Of a stretch of 6,087 bases of DNA, positions 1 to 5,760 are shown piece by piece. Under the pieces are notes generated by a model that was not told the origin of the DNA, did not search any database, and saw only the letters and a program-made list of their open reading frames with translations. The stretch comes from Bacteroidota bacterium (lineage in GTDB: Bacteria; Bacteroidota; Bacteroidia; Bacteroidales; Paludibacteraceae), in NCBI GenBank assembly GCA_023391625.1, contig JAEWAN010000024.1, forward strand, positions 1 through 6,087, in the 5' to 3' direction. The stretch's first letter is position 1. Every line of letters begins with the position of its first letter. The translations under genes and the position numbers were made by a program.

Positions 1-95
1 CCTCCGGATGCCTTTGCGCGTGCCTTGTCTGAGCATCCCGCCGCCTGAGTGTGATACGACAAGATATCCTGCGTTTCTTTCTGTTTTTTCTTCAT
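1..95 (-). CDS. Start of an unidentified gene, cut by the window edge
   Basis: An ATG at 95 opens a frame that stays open for 31 codons to the window edge. The peptide starts MKKKQKETQDILSYHTQ and is lysine-rich and hydrophilic, with no signal peptide. It begins 2 bases after the stop codon of the two-zincin tail, a spacing that suggests translational coupling. The ribosome binding site is weak (GGA about 10 bases upstream, inside the end of the preceding gene). The position directly after a tail module is where an immunity gene would sit in this locus, but it could equally be the next ordinary phage gene. I do not recognise the family, and too little is visible to assign a role. Confidence 0.45.
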   Translation of the reverse strand, partial: MKKKQKETQDILSYHTQAAGCSDKARAKASG

Positions 96-1573
96 TTTTA
101 CTGTCCACGAAACCGGGAAGGGCACAATGCCTCTATTTCATCTTCAGTATACCCTATCCTTTCCAGCGTTTCAACAATGCGCTGGGATTCAACGCTTTTG
201 TCCAGCACGTTGCCCGCCACGTCCGGCCATGTTTTTTCACGCTGGTCTTTGGTGTAATACCAGCGCTTTGCCGTTTGCCGCGCCATTTTTTCGCCGCCGA
301 GGTTTACATATCCGTTGGTGGCCGCTGTTTCTATATCGGGCGCGCCCGCCTGTTTCGCCGCCGCTTCTTCCAGATAATGCAGCCTTTCTTCTTTTGTTTG
401 CAGGCTTTGGAACTCCGGCGTATCCTTTACCGCTTCATATGCGTCGCTCACCAGTGCCGCATATGCCAGCTTTCGGCTTCCGCCCGCTGCAAGCTCCTCC
501 TCATTTTGAATGGCGTGCTGTACCTCGTGCATTATGTCCGACATGCTTTTATTTTTAAACGTGTCTTCAGTAAAACGCAGCGTTCGTTCCTGCGGAGAAT
601 ATTTTCCCTTTTCGCTTTCCGACAGCGTTCCCAGTTCCACGTTTATGTCCGCTATACCCGGCTCCGCCTCATACAGCTCCGGGTGCTCCAGATAGTCCGC
701 AAGGCGGCTGCCCTTTTCGCCCCGCGCGTTTCCGTTCGGGTACAGCTTTGCGCCGCGGTCGTTTATCTCCCGCACCCACGCGCCGCCGCCGTCCCTTGTC
801 AGGTGCGTTTCGCTCCATATCGTCTTCGCGTTCTCCCCCTGGGCTTCCAGCTCCTGCGCACGCGCAATCTGCTCCGCGTCCGTGGCGCGCACAAAGCTGT
901 ATTTCTCCCCCGCAACGCTTCCCGCCTCGCCACGCAGCAGGTTCACCAGCGTGCGCTCCGCTTCGTCCAGCATGGCCCGCTCGCTGCCGCTCAGACGGAT
1001 GGCGATGCGGTTTTTCAGCCCGCGCACAAAGTCCAGAAAGGTTTCCGTCAACCCCCGGTCGCGCTCAACCGCGCGCACCAGCTTTTCCGGGTCCGCCACA
1101 AGCTCCTGCGCAAGCCGCAGGCTTATTTCCTCGTTCAGCGCCGCCGCGTCGATATTCCCCTGTGCGTCCAGCAGCCCCGCGCGCGCCGGGCTGTCCGGGC
1201 TTAAGTAGTCCGCCGCCGTCTGCCGCGCAATCTGCTCCAAAGCCGCGTCGCTCTGTGCAAGCCGCAGCACGGCGCTCTCAAATTTCGCATACGCTTTCGC
1301 GTCCGCTGCTTTCATGCTGTGCCCCAGCTCGTGCACCGCCGCGCCGAACGCATAGCCCGCGCCGCCCAGGTTCACCGTAATGCGCCTGCCCTGCACCGCG
1401 GCCTGCACCCCGCTGCCCGGCTGGAACACATATTGCAGCTCCATTTTCGCCGTGCCCGCCAGATGCTCCAGCCAGTCCAGGTCTGTTTTGCCGGCCCGCC
1501 CCGTTTCCAGCGCCATGCGCCGCGCCGTCTCCGTCTCCGCGCTTTGCAGCAGCTCCCCGTTTTTGTCCCAAAG

Positions 1574-1710
1574 GCGCTTGTCGGCCTTAAATCGGCCTCC
1601 ATTTCGCTCCGCGAAACCGCACGGCCGGTTACCGGCCCCACAGGGGCCGCTATTTTGCCGTTCCCGTCACGGCTGCGCCGCGCCGGGGCCCCGACGGCAA
1701 AACCCCGGCG
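1574..1710. repeat. Palindrome-rich insert splitting the junction motif
   Basis: In other copies the junction motif runs ESM then GLWD..GEL without a gap. Here ESM ends at 1711 and LWDKNGEL resumes at 1573, with 137 bases between. Adding the single base missing at 1589-1591 makes the insert 138 bases, exactly 46 codons. It holds inverted repeats: TTTCGC/GCGAAA (1602-1616), GGCCGGT/ACCGGCC (1623-1637), GGCCCC/GGGGCC (1634-1648) and TTTTGCCGT/ACGGCAAAA (1653-1661 with 1694-1702). The GCGGAGCGAAA hairpin also occurs in the leader near 5768-5778 (both on the minus strand). It looks like a small REP- or MITE-like element that landed in frame, but flanking target duplications were not identified. 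Confidence 0.5.
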
Positions 1711-1788
1711 CATGGATTCCTGTATCGCATCGTAGTTTTCGCGCACCTCCCCCGCGCTCATTCCCTGCACCTCGGCGCGGGTGTAAAG
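1711..1788 (-). repeat. Junction motif, copy 4 (module 3)
   Basis: This copy encodes LYTRAEVQGMSAGEV followed by RENYDAIQESM, the 26-residue core of the junction motif. It marks the upstream border of tail module 3, and the segment just before it (PEATVSGRQ) still resembles the linker before copy 2 in the main gene (NETTSGNER). The usual LWD..GEL end of the motif has been pushed downstream by the insert at 1574-1710. Confidence 0.8.
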
Positions 1789-1837
1789 CTGCCTGCCGCT
1801 CACGGTTGCTTCAGGGCGTTATCCCATTCTCACAGCT

Positions 1838-2209
1838 TTATTCCCGCCCCAAAAAGGCCTCTACCTGCCGGGAATATTCCAACGTTTTTGCGCCCATCAA
1901 CAGCCTTGCTTTGGCCAAAACCGCTTTATCGTCCCCAAGTTTTTCCAGTACCGCATACAACAGCAGCTCCCGTACTTCTTCGCTGGCACAGGCCATTTTT
2001 TCAAAAAAAGCGAAAGTTCGCTCCAGTAAATCTTTGTTCTGTTCTTCATAAGCCAGCCGTTCCAGAATGCAGGGCATAAGCCCCATCCCCCAAATGACAT
2101 ACGGACCATCCGTTCCATCCACCCAGTTTTCCCGGCATTGTGCCTCGAAAGGTGCTTGCAGCTCGGGCACGGCCTTTAAATATTCCTGCCATACATTATT
2201 TTGGTTCAT
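1838..2209 (-). CDS. Candidate immunity protein for toxin tail 2
   Basis: This 123-residue acidic, soluble, all-helical-looking protein has no signal peptide or membrane segment. Its ATG overlaps the TGA stop of the upstream toxin-tail frame (ATGA, 2209-2206). A good ribosome binding site, GGAGG at 2221-2217, lies 7 bases upstream. A short overlapping gene directly after a toxin tail is the standard position of a cognate immunity protein, which would bind and neutralise the tail in the cytoplasm. Features in order: VWQEYLKAVPELQ near the N-terminus, a GPYVIWGMGLMPCILERL segment, and a C-terminal GAKTLEYSRQVEAFLGRE. This pattern recalls small helical immunity-like proteins grouped as DUF7674, but that is memory only. 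Like its toxin tail it is more AT-rich than the main gene core. It lies beyond a strong terminator, so its transcription is uncertain. Confidence 0.8.
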   Translation of the reverse strand: MNQNNVWQEYLKAVPELQAPFEAQCRENWVDGTDGPYVIWGMGLMPCILERLAYEEQNKDLLERTFAFFEKMACASEEVRELLLYAVLEKLGDDKAVLAKARLLMGAKTLEYSRQVEAFLGRE

Positions 2210-2901
2210 CCCTTTTCCTCCAATGCTTTTCGCAGATCATTCAAAAGTTCGGTTACTACTTTTAAATCTTTGTCAGACAAATTTCCAGAATCCTTTAATT
2301 TTTGAAAATACACCAGCATATTTTGAGCTTTCTGCGAATGTCCCGATTTGCTCAACAGTCGCCCTGTTTTCCGCTCAAAACGTATGCTGTCCGCCGTTCC
2401 TCCGTCACCAATCACCGAGCTTGGTCTGTACACTTCACCAATCATTTTTCTCAGTCTTGCGTCATCAACAGAATTTATCAGAGATTCTCTTCTGTTGGTG
2501 CCAATCCAGCCTTTATACTCTGCCGGCAAAACTTTTCCATTCGGAGCTACATAAAAATCAATGTTTTCTCCATTATCACCCGCTGGGCTTTCGCTGTCAA
2601 CCGCCGGCACATCAACCGTGCCGCTTTCGGGCATATTCTCCGGAAGTTCCCCGTCCTTGTCCCACAGTCCCATGGATTCCCGTATCGCATCGTAATTCTC
2701 GCTCACCTCCCCCGCGCTCATTCCCTGCACTTCGTCCCGCGTAAACAGGCGCGGGGCGCTGTTCCCGCTTTGCTGCGCGCCCGGTACAGCGCCAGTCTTG
2801 TTTTTCCTTGCCAGCGTATACGCTTCCCCCGGCAAATTCATCACCGCGCTTGTCAGCGTCCCCACAAGCCCCGCGTACAGCGCGTCCGGCTGCGTTTCCA
2901 C
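2206..2901 (-). CDS. Orphan, 5'-truncated toxin tail (tail module 2)
   Basis: The 231-codon frame counts from GTG 2901, but that codon is an ordinary Val in the parent gene and has no ribosome binding site. The frame actually stays open back to a stop at 2997-2995, with no ATG. Residues 1-86 copy the main protein: the ETQPDALYAGLVG core, the NLPGEAYTLARKNK segment and junction motif copy 3. Residues 87-231 are unrelated to the main gene's tail and more AT-rich. They include DFYVAPNGKVLPAEYKGWIG, GDGGTADSIRFE, GHSQKAQNML and a C-terminal LLNDLRKALEEKG helix, a layout I associate with C-terminal domains of polymorphic toxins. The conserved-looking Asp, Arg and His residues there would be first catalytic candidates, but no enzyme family was identified. 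It overlaps its immunity gene by 4 bases. It is best read as a silent cassette, or the former tail of the main gene. Confidence 0.75.
   Translation of the reverse strand: METQPDALYAGLVGTLTSAVMNLPGEAYTLARKNKTGAVPGAQQSGNSAPRLFTRDEVQGMSAGEVSENYDAIRESMGLWDKDGELPENMPESGTVDVPAVDSESPAGDNGENIDFYVAPNGKVLPAEYKGWIGTNRRESLINSVDDARLRKMIGEVYRPSSVIGDGGTADSIRFERKTGRLLSKSGHSQKAQNMLVYFQKLKDSGNLSDKDLKVVTELLNDLRKALEEKG
2217..2221 (-). promoter_or_regulatory. Ribosome binding site of immunity gene 2
   Basis: GGAGG lies 7 bases before ATG 2209, inside the last codons of toxin tail 2. It means the immunity gene can be translated even if the truncated toxin is not. Confidence 0.75.
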
Positions 2902-2922
2902 AAAGGTCTGCCATGCGCCCCG
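2644..2922 (-). repeat. ~279-bp direct repeat, copy B (core end plus junction motif copy 3)
   Basis: Aligned base by base with 4171-3893 at a constant offset of 1249, this stretch differs only at scattered positions and contains no visible indels. Identity begins abruptly at 2922 (after CATGCGCCCCG) and fades after GEL at 2644, where the toxin-specific sequence starts. It encodes the last part of the pretoxin core and junction motif copy 3 (2748-2644). It is long and similar enough to serve as a homologous recombination substrate between the main gene and this cassette. Confidence 0.9.
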
Positions 2923-2960
2923 TCGCTGGGCGGCCGCAGGCGCGGGTGATAAAAGGGTCC

Positions 2961-2989
2961 AAAAAAACCGCAGCGGTTTTCCGCTGCGG
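2961..2989 (-). terminator. Intrinsic terminator after immunity gene 1
   Basis: Read on the minus strand, CCGCAGCGG, loop AAAA, CCGCTGCGG form a perfect 9-bp stem followed by seven T residues. It lies about 50 bases downstream of the stop of the 3335-3039 gene. It should end the operon there, cutting transcription off from modules 2 and 3. Confidence 0.93.
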
Positions 2990-3038
2990 ACTGTTCATTT
3001 ACTAATACCTCTATTCTTATTAAAAACTATTTGCTTAC

Positions 3039-3335
3039 TCAAAACGGCGTGTGGTAAAGTTCCCGGATATCTTCCGCCAGTATTCTTAAAAGTTCCTGTT
3101 CAGGCATGTCATCCGGGTACAACTCTCCATCTTCCAACACACCGTTTTCTGCCTCCCGCCGATTATTCGTTGCTTCTATCACATAGGCCGAAAGGCCATG
3201 CACATATGTAATCTGACAAAAGTTTTCACGATACACAAGATACCTTTCGTCATTTATTATTTGCCATTCAAACCCTGCCTTCAAAAAAACATTCTCCATT
3301 TTTTTAATTGTGCTCTTAATTTTATCTGTCTCCAT
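3039..3335 (-). CDS. Candidate immunity protein for the main gene's toxin tail
   Basis: ATG 3335 gives 98 residues. GTG 3347 would add four, but then the GAGGTG ribosome binding site would overlap the start; with ATG 3335 it sits about 11 bases upstream, so 3335 is preferred. The protein is small, acidic at the C-terminus (DGELYPDDMPEQELLRIL) and lysine-rich at the N-terminus. A central stretch rich in aromatics and beta-formers (FEWQIINDERYLVYRENF) suggests an alpha/beta fold. There is no signal peptide or membrane segment. It starts 20 bases after the toxin frame and ends 50 bases before a strong terminator, the classic place for an immunity gene. It is clearly AT-richer than the core, like the toxin tail before it. 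No family recognised. Confidence 0.82.
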   Translation of the reverse strand: METDKIKSTIKKMENVFLKAGFEWQIINDERYLVYRENFCQITYVHGLSAYVIEATNNRREAENGVLEDGELYPDDMPEQELLRILAEDIRELYHTPF

Positions 3336-3355
3336 TTTTACATTCACCTCATTTA

Positions 3356-5496
3356 TTAAATTTTGTTTCCATGCAAGTCAATTCGTACTTTACCTGTTTT
3401 CCCCGAAGATATTTTATAATATGCGCCGTTGTGATGACTACCTGTCGCTGGATGATACTGCAATATTCTATCTCCTCCCCAATTCACTTTAAATCCTCCA
3501 CCATCTTTATAATGGATACCTGTTAAGGTTTTACTTTGTGCAAGCGGTAAAATTGTATACCCCTGTTTTTCAAGAAAACAATAAAGCGTTTCAGGAGAAA
3601 CATCTTTTAAAAGCAATGGATCTTCAACAAAATTTTCCAAATTTTTAATATGCTTTATCTGTTCAAAATCATCACGCACTTCTTCAATTGTAATTTCACT
3701 TTCTTTGGATAACTTTCCCTCCGCGTCCCACAGGCCCATGGACTCCCGGATCGCATCCACATTTGCCAGTTGTTCCTCTTCGCTCATCCCCTGCACTTCA
3801 GCCCGGGTGTAAAGCCGCTCATTCCCGCTGGTGGTTTCATTATCCTCCCCGGGCGCTTGCCTGTCAACCATACGGCTTTGTGTGCCGCCTTGCAGCTCCC
3901 CGTTTTCATCCCACATTTCCATGGATTCCCGTATCGCATCGTAATTCTCGCTCACCTCCCGCGCGCTCATCCCCTGCACTTCGTCCCGCGTAAACAGGCG
4001 CGGAACGCTGTTCCCGCTTTGCTGCGCGTCCGGTACAGCGCCGGGCTTGTTTTTCCTTGCCAGTGCATACGCTTCCCCCGGCAAATTCATCACCGCGCTT
4101 GTCAGCGTCCCCACAAGCCCCGCGTACAGCGCGTCCGGCTGCGTTTCCACAAAGGTCTGCCATGCGCCCCGCTCGTCGCCGTTCCACAGCCTGGCAAGGT
4201 ATGCCCCCGCGATCTCGCTGATGTACTCCTCCGCGCCCTCGCCCAAAACGTCCACCAGCTTTTTTACGGCGCCGCGCCCTGTCGGGCTGCTTGCCACGCG
4301 GCTCAACACATCGTCCAGCAGGCCGGTTTTGTTCAGCCCCGGAATGCCCGCGCTGATGCGCTCCGTCGCCGCTTCCACGCCGCCCGACAGAATGCCGTAC
4401 AGGAACGCCGTCTCCTCGTCGGCTCCGCCCGCCCGCGCCTGGGCCGCGGCGTTCCCGGCGGCCGAGGAAAACAGCCAGGGCATGCCCATCGTCCCGCCCG
4501 TCACCGCGTTTATGCCGATGGTTGGCAGCATTTGCCCCGCGCCCGCCGCCACGTCGCCTCCCAGCTTCCACAGGCCGGTCGCTCCGTAGCGCTCGTCGAT
4601 GTCCCGCCCATACTCCGCCGCGCGGGTACTGCGCAGCCCGTCTGCCGCGCCCGAAAGCTCCGCCGCCACGGCGAGGTCTGCGGCCTGCGTGTCCTGCGCG
4701 TGTTGGGCGTATTTTCCGCCGAATATGCTTGCGAGGGCGTTTTGAATGTCCCGCAGGTTCACGCCCGTGTCTGTCACAAAGCCGTTGCGCAGCTGCGCGT
4801 CCACCTGCGCCCGGCTGTTGTCGATGGCGTTGTTGTACGCGCCTTCCACGGCTCTGTGCGCGCCGTTGGTAAATTTTTCACCAAAATACGCCAGCTTCGA
4901 TTCGTCCTCGTTAAAGCCTGTTTGCGCAGCTGGTTTTCCAACCAGCCGCCAACCGTTTGCCCCGCCTGCTGCCCGGCGATCGCCGCCGTGTCCGCCCCGA
5001 ACTGCCCGAAGCTTTGCAGCTGCAAATTCGCCCATTCGTTTGCCAACGCCGTGTTTTTCGGCTTTGCGGCGCTGCTGCGGAGCCAGCCGCCTGCCGTTTG
5101 CCCCGCCTGCTGCCCGGCAATTGCCGCCGGGTCCGCCCCGAACTGCCCGAAGCTTTGCAGCTGCAGATCTGCCCATTCGTTTGCCAACGCCGTGTCTTTC
5201 GGCTTTGCGGCGCTGCTGCGAAGCCAGCCGCCCGCCGTTTGGCCCGCCTGCTGCCCGACGATCGCCGCCGGGTCCGCCCCGAACTGCCCGAAGCTTTGCA
5301 GCTGCAGGTCCGCCCATTTGTTTGCCAATGCCGTGTCTGCGGCCGGCTTTTTGCCCGCGGACGAAGCGGCTTTGCCGCGCTGCGCCTCGATCAGCTCCAC
5401 CAGATTGGACGGCTGCGCCCCGCCAAAAGCGCCGGGAGCCGTATATTTCCCCGCCGCGCCCGTTTTTTTGTTGCTTTTTTTCACACTTTTCTGCAT
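3356..5496 (-). CDS. Large polyvalent/pretoxin protein with C-terminal toxin domain; needs one -1 frameshift
   Basis: ATG 5496 is chosen because GGAAAGG lies 9 bases upstream; ATG 5559 overlaps the zinc-ribbon gene and has no site. The frame runs to about 4938, then coding continues in the -1 frame to 3356, about 713 residues in all. Order: basic Lys/Ser N-terminus; three 47-residue repeats (54-186); a spacer starting GFNEDESKLAYFGEKF; a Gly/Ala-rich helical core (about 310-440) with GEGAEEYISEIAGAYL, a pattern typical of phage/ICE polyvalent proteins of Firmicutes; two junction motifs (501-535, 562-596); and an AT-rich tail of ~117 residues ending HPATGSHHNGAYY, SSGKTGKVRIDLHGNKI. The tail's His pair, Lys and Thr are candidate catalytic residues; its position before a small immunity-like gene suggests a toxin. 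The core may help delivery or membrane passage (inference). The frameshift could be real inactivation, an A-run error (GGAAAACC), or programmed slippage. Confidence 0.78.
3710..3814 (-). repeat. Junction motif, copy 2 (main gene, next to toxin tail 1)
   Basis: This copy encodes LYTRAEVQGMSEEEQ, then LANVDAIRESM and GLWDAEGKL. It is the most diverged copy in its middle but keeps TRxEVQGMS, DAIRESM and WD. It lies immediately before the AT-rich toxin tail, so it marks the 5' border of tail module 1. Confidence 0.8.
3893..4171 (-). repeat. ~279-bp direct repeat, copy A (core end plus junction motif copy 1)
   Basis: This is the main-gene partner of 2922-2644, near-identical and colinear. It covers the last part of the pretoxin core and junction motif copy 1 (3997-3893, LFTRDEVQGMSAREV then SENYDAIRESM). 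The main gene then adds a 26-residue linker and copy 2. The tandem copies in one protein suggest that an earlier tail replacement left its junction behind. Confidence 0.9.
4939..5337 (-). repeat. Tandem 141-bp coding repeats (three units, last one partial)
   Basis: Units run 5337-5197, 5196-5056 and 5055-4939, each encoding about 47 residues with cores TALANEWADLQLQSFGQFGA and AAIAGQQAGQTAGGWL. Most differences between units 1 and 2 fall on third codon positions of this frame (for example GCG/GCA, GAC/GAT, ATC/ATT, CTT/CTC). This shows that this frame, not the arginine-rich -1 frame, is the translated one. The helical, Gln/Ala/Gly-rich units may be a binding or multimerising array. The unit length is a multiple of three, so copy number can change without breaking the frame. 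Confidence 0.92.
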
Positions 5497-5545
5497 TTGT
5501 TCCCGCCTTTCCAAGCCGCTTTCCGGCGAAGCCGTGCGGCCGTTA

Positions 5546-5734
5546 TTATGCCTGTCCAATCAGATACGCCCGCCGCTGCTCCACGATTTTACCGTGGTTC
5601 GCACATTGCGCGTTCGTGCAGGTAAGGTCCTGCTCTATGTATACTTTGGTAGCGGTGTCCGGGCTGTTGTCGCCCTCGGCCTTTGTTCGGCTGCCGGAAA
5701 TGCGCATCTCCGTTTTACACAAGGGACATAGCAT
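5546..5734 (-). CDS. Small zinc-ribbon protein, phage-type
   Basis: This 62-residue protein has two Cys pairs, CPLC at residues 3-6 and CTNAQC at 39-44, followed by NHGK. It is a four-Cys zinc ribbon with a beta-rich stretch between (TATKVYIEQDLTC). The start at 5734 is secured by a near-consensus ribosome binding site 6 bases upstream. Proteins of this size and pattern (CPLC, SRT, GD.SPDT, C.N..C) are common unnamed genes next to structural genes of Firmicutes phages, which is one reason to read the locus as prophage-derived. It precedes the large polyvalent gene by 49 bases in the same direction and is probably co-transcribed with it. Its partner (DNA, RNA or protein) cannot be told from sequence. 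Confidence 0.88.
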   Translation of the reverse strand: MLCPLCKTEMRISGSRTKAEGDNSPDTATKVYIEQDLTCTNAQCANHGKIVEQRRAYLIGQA

Positions 5735-5740
5735 TTTGTT

Positions 5741-5750
5741 TCACCTCCTC
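5741..5750 (-). promoter_or_regulatory. Strong ribosome binding site of the zinc-ribbon gene
   Basis: GAGGAGGTGA ends 6 bases before ATG 5734 and matches the anti-Shine-Dalgarno almost fully. It is the strongest initiation signal in the window and fixes the first gene of the operon. Confidence 0.92.
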
Positions 5751-5760
5751 GATTTCATCT

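Larger units (their letters stand above)
98..1803 (-). pseudogene. Displaced polyvalent-protein tail with two zinc-metallopeptidase motifs, frameshifted (tail module 3)
   Basis: The open part is 1516-98 (472 codons). Upstream, another frame from GTG 1803 encodes a copy of the junction motif (LYTRAEVQGMS). The two join if one base is restored near 1589-1591 (GATTTAAG to GATTTTAAG), giving about 569 residues. Counting from 1516, HELGH is at residues 62-66 with a likely third ligand Glu138 in QELVAD; the pattern fits the zincin of phage polyvalent proteins. Residues 233-347 carry a Trp/Asp-Gly pattern, a DYLEHPELYEAEP stretch, then HEVQHAIQ (330-337) and AGGS. This matches my memory of LPD23 (large polyvalent protein-associated domain 23). 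There is no ATG and no ribosome binding site at 1803, and the frame is closed by a stop at 1821-1819, so it looks like an unexpressed tail cassette. ATG 1516 could start a shorter protein, but no good ribosome binding site was seen. The zinc motifs are directly visible; the domain name is from recall. Confidence 0.7.

Noticed and set aside
8..1204. Long plus-strand reading frame opposite module 3
   Set aside because: Arg/Pro/Phe-rich shadow of the minus-strand gene. The minus strand carries recognisable HELGH and HEVQH motifs; no matching start signal was seen on the plus strand.
2612..2998. Frame from ATG 2998, with a fair AGAGG site upstream, reading through the terminator
   Set aside because: It reads across the hairpin and then runs out of frame through the 279-bp repeat, giving a Gly/Arg-rich shadow product.
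3336..3347. GTG 3347 as the start of immunity gene 1
   Set aside because: The GAGGTG ribosome binding site overlaps this codon; ATG 3335 has proper spacing.
4940..5317. Arginine/glycine-rich 5' part of the 5317-3356 frame
   Set aside because: Differences between the tandem repeat units are mostly synonymous in the other frame, and this frame has no ribosome binding site at 5317, so coding here is in the frame from 5496.
4939..5337. CRISPR array
   Set aside because: Units are 141 bp, contiguous without spacers, and coding in frame.
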